A stretch of DNA of 64,000 bases, from the NCBI RefSeq assembly GCF_009617575.1, contig NZ_WIXJ01000002.1:434001-498000 (forward strand). The letters are read 5' to 3'. A program made the translations under genes and the position numbers. Each line of letters starts with the position of its first letter. Positions within the stretch are counted from its first letter, which is position 1. The DNA is from Rhodocyclus gracilis (lineage in GTDB: Bacteria > Pseudomonadota > Gammaproteobacteria > Burkholderiales > Rhodocyclaceae). Below the pieces are notes generated by a model. That model was given only the letters and a program-made list of their open reading frames with translations, was not told the origin of the DNA and did no database searches. This document shows, in pieces, positions 57,137-64,000 of this stretch.

Positions 57137-58338
57137 TGCGGCAAATCCTCTTGGCGCTGGCACTGATCGGTGCCGGCGCGCTGTCTCTTTTACCCGTCGC
57201 CCAGGCAGCCACGCCAAGCAGCGCCAGCGACGCCGGACCCGAAGCCCAACTGACGCGCATCCTTGCCGACATTGAAGCCAACCGCCTTGATGACGCGGCA
57301 AAAAAAACCGACGCGCTGCTCAGCCAATACCCCAATTTCCGCCTCGCCCACCTGATCAAGGGCGACCTGCTCCTCGCGCGCAGCAAACCGATCCAGACCT
57401 TCGGCGCGGCCAGCAATGCGCCGAAGGATCGGCTGGACGATTTGCGCGATGAGGCCATCGTCCGCCTGAAGGCCTACCGCGACAAGCCGCAAACCCGTTA
57501 TGTGCCGCGCTATCTCTTGCAGATGCAGGCCGATCAGAAGTTCGCCATCGTCGTCGACACGGCGAAGTCGCGGCTGTACCTCTACCAGAACGACATTGCC
57601 AACGGTGGGCGTCCGCGTTTCGTCGCCGACTACTACATCACCCACGGCAAGCTCGGCACCGAGAAGACCCGCGAAGGCGACAAGAAGACCCCCATCGGCG
57701 TCTATCACGTCACCTCCAGCCTGCCAGCGCAGCGCATCGGCGATCTGTATGGCATCGGTGCCTACCCGCTCGACTACCCGAACGAATGGGACCGTCGCCA
57801 GGGTCGCAGCGGTCACGGCATCTGGCTGCACGGCACGCCCTCGAACACCTACTCGCGCCCGCCGAAGGCCTCCGACGGCTGCGTCGTCCTCACCAACGCC
57901 GACCTCACCGCGCTGTCGAAGAATCTGCAAATTGGCCTGACGCCGGTGATCATCAGCAACTCGATCGAATGGCTGTCGCTCGACGACTGGCAAGCCGAGC
58001 GCACCGCCCTGACGCGCGCCATCGAAGAATGGCGCACCGACTGGGAAAGCCGCGACATCAACCGCTACCTGAGCCACTACTCGAAGCGCTTCCAGGCGGG
58101 CAGTCAATCGCTGGAGCAGTTCGCCCAGCAAAAGCGCCAGGTCAATGCCGGCAAGGAATGGATCAAGGTCCGCCTCCTCAATCCATCGATTTTCCGTAAC
58201 CCCGGCAAAGAAGAATTCGTCGTCGTTACTTTCGATCAGGACTACCGCAGCAACAACCTTTCCAACGAAATGCGCAAACGTCAGTACTGGATTCGTGAAG
58301 ACGGCGCCTGGAAAATCATCTACGAAGGATCTGCCTGA
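57136..58338 (+). CDS. L,D-transpeptidase (YkuD family) with a C-terminal Cds6/NTF2-like domain
   Basis: This periplasmic enzyme probably forms or remodels peptidoglycan 3-3 cross-links or attaches protein to the wall. The 400-residue product has a signal peptide ([20 protein letters not shown]), a short helical region and a YkuD catalytic domain (about 136-272). The motif [20 protein letters not shown] puts the nucleophile Cys near 249. The C-terminal domain (about 288-400, [20 protein letters not shown]) resembles that of the preceding TPR protein. The start overlaps the previous stop (TAATG), showing coupling. Confidence 0.88.
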   Translation: MRQILLALALIGAGALSLLPVAQAATPSSASDAGPEAQLTRILADIEANRLDDAAKKTDALLSQYPNFRLAHLIKGDLLLARSKPIQTFGAASNAPKDRLDDLRDEAIVRLKAYRDKPQTRYVPRYLLQMQADQKFAIVVDTAKSRLYLYQNDIANGGRPRFVADYYITHGKLGTEKTREGDKKTPIGVYHVTSSLPAQRIGDLYGIGAYPLDYPNEWDRRQGRSGHGIWLHGTPSNTYSRPPKASDGCVVLTNADLTALSKNLQIGLTPVIISNSIEWLSLDDWQAERTALTRAIEEWRTDWESRDINRYLSHYSKRFQAGSQSLEQFAQQKRQVNAGKEWIKVRLLNPSIFRNPGKEEFVVVTFDQDYRSNNLSNEMRKRQYWIREDGAWKIIYEGSA

Positions 58339-58901
58339 TGCTCCGCCACCTCATCGCCCTCGCCTGCGGCTTCGTCGTTGCCGTCAGCAGCGCCGTTGCC
58401 GCGCCGAAAGTCGAACTGCAAACGAACCTCGGCCGCATCGTCATCGAACTCGACGCCGCCCGTGCGCCGGCAACGGTCGACAACTTCCTCGCCTATGCGC
58501 GCGATGGCTTTTACGACGGCACCATCTTTCACCGCGTCATCGACGGTTTCATGATTCAGGGCGGCGGTTTTGAGCCGGGCCTGAAGCAAAAGAAGACGCG
58601 CGCACCGATCAAGAACGAGGCCAACAACGGAGTGCGCAACGAGCGTTACACCGTCGCCATGGCCCGCACCGGCGACCCGCACTCGGCAACCGCGCAATTC
58701 TTCATCAACGTAAACGACAACACCTTCCTCAACTACCGCGCACCGACGCCGGATGCCTGGGGCTACTGCGTCTTCGGCAAGGTCGTCGCCGGCAGCGAAG
58801 TCGTCGACGCCATCGCCAAGGTGAAAACCGGCCGCGTCGGCTTCGCCGAGGACGTGCCGAAAGAAGACGTCGTTATCCGTTCGGCCAAAATTCTCCCCTG
58901 A
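58338..58901 (+). CDS. Periplasmic peptidyl-prolyl isomerase (cyclophilin, PpiA type)
   Basis: This 187-residue cyclophilin speeds proline isomerisation in the periplasm. It has a signal peptide ([20 protein letters not shown], cleavage near AVAA) followed by the cyclophilin fold: [20 protein letters not shown] with the catalytic Arg, then [17 protein letters not shown] and [16 protein letters not shown]. The start overlaps the L,D-transpeptidase stop (TGATG). The next gene is a close paralogue without signal peptide. Confidence 0.92.
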   Translation: MLRHLIALACGFVVAVSSAVAAPKVELQTNLGRIVIELDAARAPATVDNFLAYARDGFYDGTIFHRVIDGFMIQGGGFEPGLKQKKTRAPIKNEANNGVRNERYTVAMARTGDPHSATAQFFINVNDNTFLNYRAPTPDAWGYCVFGKVVAGSEVVDAIAKVKTGRVGFAEDVPKEDVVIRSAKILP

Positions 58902-58916
58902 AAAAAAGGAAAACCT

Positions 58917-59408
58917 GTGATCAAACTGCACACCAACCACGGCGTCATCGCTCTCGAACTCGACGCCGAGAAGGCGCCGGAAACGGCCGCCAACTTCCTC
59001 GCCTACGCGGAAGCCGGCCACTATGACGGCACGATTTTCCACCGTGTCATCGACGGCTTCATGATTCAGGGCGGCGGCTTTGAAGCCGGCATGAAGCAAA
59101 AGGCGACGCGTGCACCGATCAAGAACGAAGCCGACAACGGTCTCAAGAACGACTGCTACACCATCGCCATGGCGCGCACCTCCGACCCGCACTCGGCCAG
59201 CGCCCAGTTCTTCATCAATGTCACGGACAATGACTTCCTCAACTTCAAGGCACCGAACGCCAACGGTTGGGGCTACTGTGTTTTCGGCAAGGTCGTCGCC
59301 GGCACCGAAGTGGTCGACGCCATCGCCAAGGTCAAGACCGGTCGTTCCGGTTTCCATGACGACGTACCGAAAGAAGACGTCGTGATCGAGCGCGCCGAAG
59401 TCTGCTGA
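58917..59408 (+). CDS. ppiB: Cytosolic peptidyl-prolyl isomerase (cyclophilin, PpiB type)
   Basis: This 163-residue cyclophilin lacks a signal peptide and acts in the cytoplasm. It has [38 protein letters not shown] and [16 protein letters not shown]. It starts with GTG; AGGA lies about 7 bases upstream. It is a tandem paralogue of the preceding gene, and lpxH follows after 12 bases. The ppiB-lpxH neighbourhood is also seen in E. coli. Confidence 0.94.
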   Translation: MIKLHTNHGVIALELDAEKAPETAANFLAYAEAGHYDGTIFHRVIDGFMIQGGGFEAGMKQKATRAPIKNEADNGLKNDCYTIAMARTSDPHSASAQFFINVTDNDFLNFKAPNANGWGYCVFGKVVAGTEVVDAIAKVKTGRSGFHDDVPKEDVVIERAEVC

Positions 59409-59420
59409 CGCGGGCCCTCG

Positions 59421-60155
59421 TTGTCGATCCTCTTCATTTCGGACCTGCACCTTTCGGCGCAGACACCGGCAATCACGCGCCGCTTTTTTGCCTTCCTCGA
59501 AGGCGAGGCGCGTGCCGCCGGTGAGCTTTACATCCTCGGCGACCTCTTTGAAGCCTGGCTGGGCGACGATGCCATCGACGACCCCGGCGAGCCCCTCGCG
59601 GCGAACGTCCTCGCCGCCCTGCGCGCCTTCACCGAGGCGGGGGGACGACTCGGCATCCTGCCGGGCAACCGCGATTTTCTGCTCGGCGACGACTTCGCCC
59701 GGCGTGCCGGCGCAGCACTTCTCGCCGACCCGACGCTACTCAATACCGCCTCCGGCCCACTGCTGCTCGCCCATGGCGACGCCCTGTGCACGGCAGACGG
59801 CGACTACCAGCAGTTCCGGCGCCAGGTGCGCGATCCCGTCTGGCGGCATGCATTCCTGCGCCGCCCGCTGCAAGAACGACGCGCGCTGGCGGCCGGCTTG
59901 CGTGAGCAAAGCGAGACCGTCAAACGCGACAAGTCGAGCGAACTCATGGACGTCACCGACACCGCCACCATCGAGCTTCTGCGCGCCTACAGCCTGCCGA
60001 CGCTGATCCATGGCCACACGCATCGCCCGGCGATGCACACGCTCTCGGTCGACGGCCAGATCGTCGAACGCTGGGTGCTGGCGGACTGGACGGCAGCGCG
60101 CGGCGAGTATGTCCGCTACGACGCTGGCCGGCTGAGCCGCCACGCGCTCGACTGA
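59421..60155 (+). CDS. lpxH: UDP-2,3-diacylglucosamine pyrophosphohydrolase LpxH
   Basis: LpxH releases UMP from UDP-2,3-diacylglucosamine to give lipid X in lipid A synthesis at the inner membrane. The 244-residue calcineurin-like phosphoesterase has all metal motifs: FISDLHLS, LGDLFEAWLGDD, LPGNRDFLLG, LLAHGDALCT and IHGHTHRPAMH. It starts with TTG, giving the standard N-terminus MSILFISDLHL, though no strong Shine-Dalgarno is visible. It is the last gene of the envelope cluster before the riboswitch region. Confidence 0.94.
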   Translation: MSILFISDLHLSAQTPAITRRFFAFLEGEARAAGELYILGDLFEAWLGDDAIDDPGEPLAANVLAALRAFTEAGGRLGILPGNRDFLLGDDFARRAGAALLADPTLLNTASGPLLLAHGDALCTADGDYQQFRRQVRDPVWRHAFLRRPLQERRALAAGLREQSETVKRDKSSELMDVTDTATIELLRAYSLPTLIHGHTHRPAMHTLSVDGQIVERWVLADWTAARGEYVRYDAGRLSRHALD

Positions 60156-60199
60156 ATCATTGACCGTCGCCCCGGCTTTCGGTAGATTGCCCGACACGC

Positions 60200-60355
60200 A
60201 TCCCACAAAGGGGAGTAGCTGGACCGCAACATCGTCAGGACGGGAAGTGAATCTTCCCCGGTGTTGTGGGCAAACCGGGCGTCGCGCCAGATTTGAGTGC
60301 GCCACGCCATGTCAGGCGCGAGGCAAGTCTGCGCACGGCACACGGTTTGCAAGCG
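60200..60355 (+). promoter_or_regulatory. yybP-ykoY (manganese) riboswitch
   Basis: The segment begins CACAAAGGGGAGTAGC, the hallmark of the yybP-ykoY aptamer. It continues through paired arms, including GCAAACCG (60270-60277) with CGGTTTGC (60343-60350), and through GAGGCAAGTCTGCGCAC, to GCGAGACC. It leads straight into an intrinsic terminator. It lies upstream of a TerC gene, as the E. coli alx riboswitch does. In the known class, Mn2+ binding prevents termination or frees the ribosome site, so Mn2+ should raise expression of the genes below. The 295-base gap 60156-60450 holds this element, its terminator and a short leader. Confidence 0.9.
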
Positions 60356-60386
60356 AGACCTTTGCCGCCCCGGCAAAGGTCTTTTC
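60356..60386 (+). terminator. Expression-platform terminator of the manganese riboswitch
   Basis: GACCTTTGCC-GCCCC-GGCAAAGGTC is a perfect 10-bp stem, extendable by one A-T pair, followed by TTTTCC. It directly follows the aptamer, and its left arm GCGAGACC belongs to the end of the riboswitch, so aptamer folding can compete with terminator formation. Confidence 0.88.
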
Positions 60387-60450
60387 CGTTTACGACCGGC
60401 GCCGGCGAAGGTGCGCGTTGATTCCTCACTTTTCGCCAAGGAGCCGCCCC

Positions 60451-60672
60451 ATGCAAACCCCTTCATCGCTGCGCCTCTTCATCGCCGTACACCTCCTCCG
60501 GCTGCTGGGCCGTGTCTTGCCGCGCCTACTCGCCGCGCAGCAAGGCGTGCGCGCGGAGGCCAGCCGGCAGCACACCACGGCCTCGGGGCGCGTATTCGAG
60601 GGCGAATACCGACGCGAAGCGCCGCTTGATGCCGCGCCGCGCCGTGCGGCAGCCTCGTCGGTCCGCTACTGA
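60451..60672 (+). CDS. Small unknown protein between the manganese riboswitch and terC
   Basis: I do not recognise this 73-residue protein. It starts MQTPSSLRLFIAVHLLRLLG with AAGGAG seven bases upstream, one of the best ribosome binding sites in the window. Residues about 7-29 form a basic, hydrophobic, probably amphipathic helix; the rest is hydrophilic, rich in Arg and Ala and likely unstructured. It ends 8 bases before terC, which has a weaker ribosome site, so terC may be translated by coupling. Position suggests a role in manganese handling or only a leader peptide; neither is shown. Confidence 0.6.
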   Translation: MQTPSSLRLFIAVHLLRLLGRVLPRLLAAQQGVRAEASRQHTTASGRVFEGEYRREAPLDAAPRRAAASSVRY

Positions 60673-60680
60673 GCCAAGCC

Positions 60681-61639
60681 ATGGACGGAATCGCCAACGT
60701 CTGGATGTGGGCCGGCTTTGCCGCCTTCGTCGTCATCGCCATCGCCATCGATCTCGTCAGCCTCGACCGGCGCGGCGCGCATGTGGTCGGCGTGCGCGAA
60801 GCGCTCTCCTGGTCGGCGCTGTGGGTGGGGCTGGCGCTTGCCTTCGCCGGGCTGCTCTGGTTGTGGCTCGACTACAGCAGCGGCCGAGAACTCGCGACGC
60901 TGAAAACCACGGAATTTCTCACCGGCTATCTGATCGAGAAGTCGCTGTCGGTCGACAATATCTTCGTCTTCCTGATGCTGTTCACCGCCTTCGCCGTGCC
61001 GCCGCCACAGCAAAAGCGCGCGCTGATCCTCGGCGTCATCGGCGCCGTGCTTTTGCGCGCGGTGATGATCCTCATCGGCGCCTGGCTGGTGGCGCGCTTT
61101 CACTGGCTGCTTTATCTCTTCGGCGCTTTCCTGCTGCTGACGGGCGGCAAGATGCTCTTCGCCGCCGAGCACGAGCCCGACCTCGAAAAGAACCCGGTCC
61201 TGCGCTGGATGCGTCGGCATCTGGCAATCACGCCCGCCTTTCACGGCGACCGGCTGTGGCTGCGTGAAGGGGGGCTGCGTCAGTACACGCCGCTATTCGT
61301 CGTCGTCATGCTGATTGCCGTCACGGATGTGATCTTCGCCGTCGACTCGATCCCGGCGATCTTCGCCATCACGACCGATCCCTTCATCGTCATGACCTCG
61401 AACCTTTTCGCGGTACTGGGTCTGCGTGCGCTCTATTTTCTCCTTGCCGACCTTGCCGGACGCTTTCACTTGCTCAAATACGGGCTGGCGTTCGTCCTCG
61501 TCTTCATCGGCAGCAAGATGCTGATCGTCGAGTGGGTGAAGATTCCGGTCTTCGCCGCCCTCGCGGTTGTCGCCATCATCATCGCCATCGCGGTGGTCGC
61601 CTCCCTGCTGCGCCCACCCGCCGAGGGCCAGTCGAAGGA

Positions 61640-61643
<4 letters not shown>
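60681..61643 (+). CDS. TerC/Alx family membrane protein, probable manganese exporter
   Basis: TerC-family proteins related to Alx are implicated in manganese efflux and metalation of exported enzymes. The 320-residue protein has about nine membrane helices and the signature motifs EKSLSVDNIFVFLMLFTAF (about 93-111) and AVTDVIFAVDSIPAIFAITT (about 213-232), whose acidic residues form the metal site. The upstream riboswitch supports a manganese role. Its stop overlaps the recQ start by four bases. Confidence 0.92.
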
Positions 61644-63493
<1,850 letters not shown>

Positions 63494-63549
63494 GCGCGCC
63501 GCAACACCCCAGCCCGCTGACGACTCGCCTGCCCCCCCCCGCCGACTGC

Positions 63550-64000
63550 TCAGCGCTCTGACATCGCCTTTGCCGGCTCGTTCTTCATGAGCGCGGCAGC
63601 GACGGAGGCCAGCAGCAGGATGCCCGTCAGCAATAAAAATCCCTGCGCATACGCCGTATAGAGGCCCGGCGCCTCCTGCCCGTAGACCAGCTCGCGCCAC
63701 TGAATGAAGACCGCGATGATGGCAATGCCCATCACACCGCCAATCTGCCGGGCGTAGCTGATGACAACCGAGGACTGCCCGAGCTGGTGCGCAGCCAGAT
63801 TGCGCATGGTGGCGATACCGAGCGCGGGCAGGATCAGCCCCAGGCCGATGCGCCCGATGACGGTGCTGGCGATCATCTCCTTATGCTCGATGCCGCCGCC
63901 AAGGACAGCAAAGATCAGGAACGAAGCGCCAAAGAGCAGCAATCCGGCGAGGGTGATCCATTTTGGCGAATAGCGATCCGCCATGCGTCCGGCCACCGGC
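63550..64000 (-). CDS. MFS transporter, C-terminal part (cut by window edge)
   Basis: The last 150 residues of a major facilitator transporter are visible. About four hydrophobic segments are seen, with a PVAGRMADRYS loop at the edge that is typical of the cytoplasmic loop of 14-helix DHA2 (EmrB/QacA-like) drug exporters, followed by GRIGLGLILPALGIATMRN. The N-terminal part lies beyond 64000. It converges with recQ, leaving a 56-base gap that contains a run of nine C residues. Substrate is unknown. Confidence 0.8.
   Translation of the reverse strand, partial: PVAGRMADRYSPKWITLAGLLLFGASFLIFAVLGGGIEHKEMIASTVIGRIGLGLILPALGIATMRNLAAHQLGQSSVVISYARQIGGVMGIAIIAVFIQWRELVYGQEAPGLYTAYAQGFLLLTGILLLASVAAALMKNEPAKAMSER

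Noticed and set aside
63532-63540. Run of nine C residues as a phase-variation tract
   Set aside because: It lies in the gap between two convergent genes, after recQ and after the MFS gene, so slippage would change neither protein.

Overview
The window is 64 kb of GC-rich chromosome from a Gram-negative bacterium, most likely a betaproteobacterium and probably close to Rhodocyclales. That placement is an inference from gene order (tpiA-secG-tRNA-Leu-nuoA-N, carA-carB-greA, rlmE-ftsH-folP, bamE divergent from fur, hrcA-hemH, grpE-dnaK-dnaJ) and protein character, not from a database search. I see no insertion sequence, prophage, CRISPR array, rRNA operon or integrase. Nearly everything is core housekeeping with short or overlapping gene junctions.

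Layout, left to right. Positions 1-5134 (minus) hold ftsK-lolA-rarA-serS, with serS cut by the left edge. Positions 5298-21747 (minus) form one long run: tpiA, secG, tRNA-Leu(GAG), the 14 genes nuoA to nuoN for respiratory complex I, and a NUDIX hydrolase at the end. Positions 21911-25686 hold the phosphate transporter pstSCAB without phoU. Next come glmM, a divergent EAL-CBS-GGDEF cyclic-di-GMP protein, and folP, ftsH and rlmE. Opposite them is yhbY; then DUF4149, greA, carB, carA, dapB and bamE run on the minus strand.

From 40432 the strands alternate: fur and a TMEM165/GDT1-type manganese exporter (plus), an HExxH SprA-like protein, recN and nadK (minus), then hrcA-hemH, a methyl-accepting chemotaxis protein with a c-type haem motif in its sensor region, and the heat-shock genes grpE, dnaK and dnaJ (plus). 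An orphan periplasmic amino-acid-type binding protein and cysS (minus) follow. The right end (plus) is an envelope cluster: TPR lipid/wall-associated protein, L,D-transpeptidase, periplasmic and cytosolic cyclophilins and lpxH. After it comes a yybP-ykoY (manganese) riboswitch with its terminator, a small unknown gene, a TerC/Alx membrane protein and recQ. The edge cuts an MFS transporter on the minus strand.

The points most worth a second look are the manganese riboswitch driving a 73-aa unknown protein plus TerC, the haem-type chemoreceptor, and the TPR/L,D-transpeptidase pair that share a C-terminal domain. Several control elements also stand out: a hairpin-plus-T element in the carA leader, an orphan terminator before fur, a sigma-32 promoter overlapping a hairpin before grpE, and perfect inverted repeats around -10 elements before hrcA and dnaJ.
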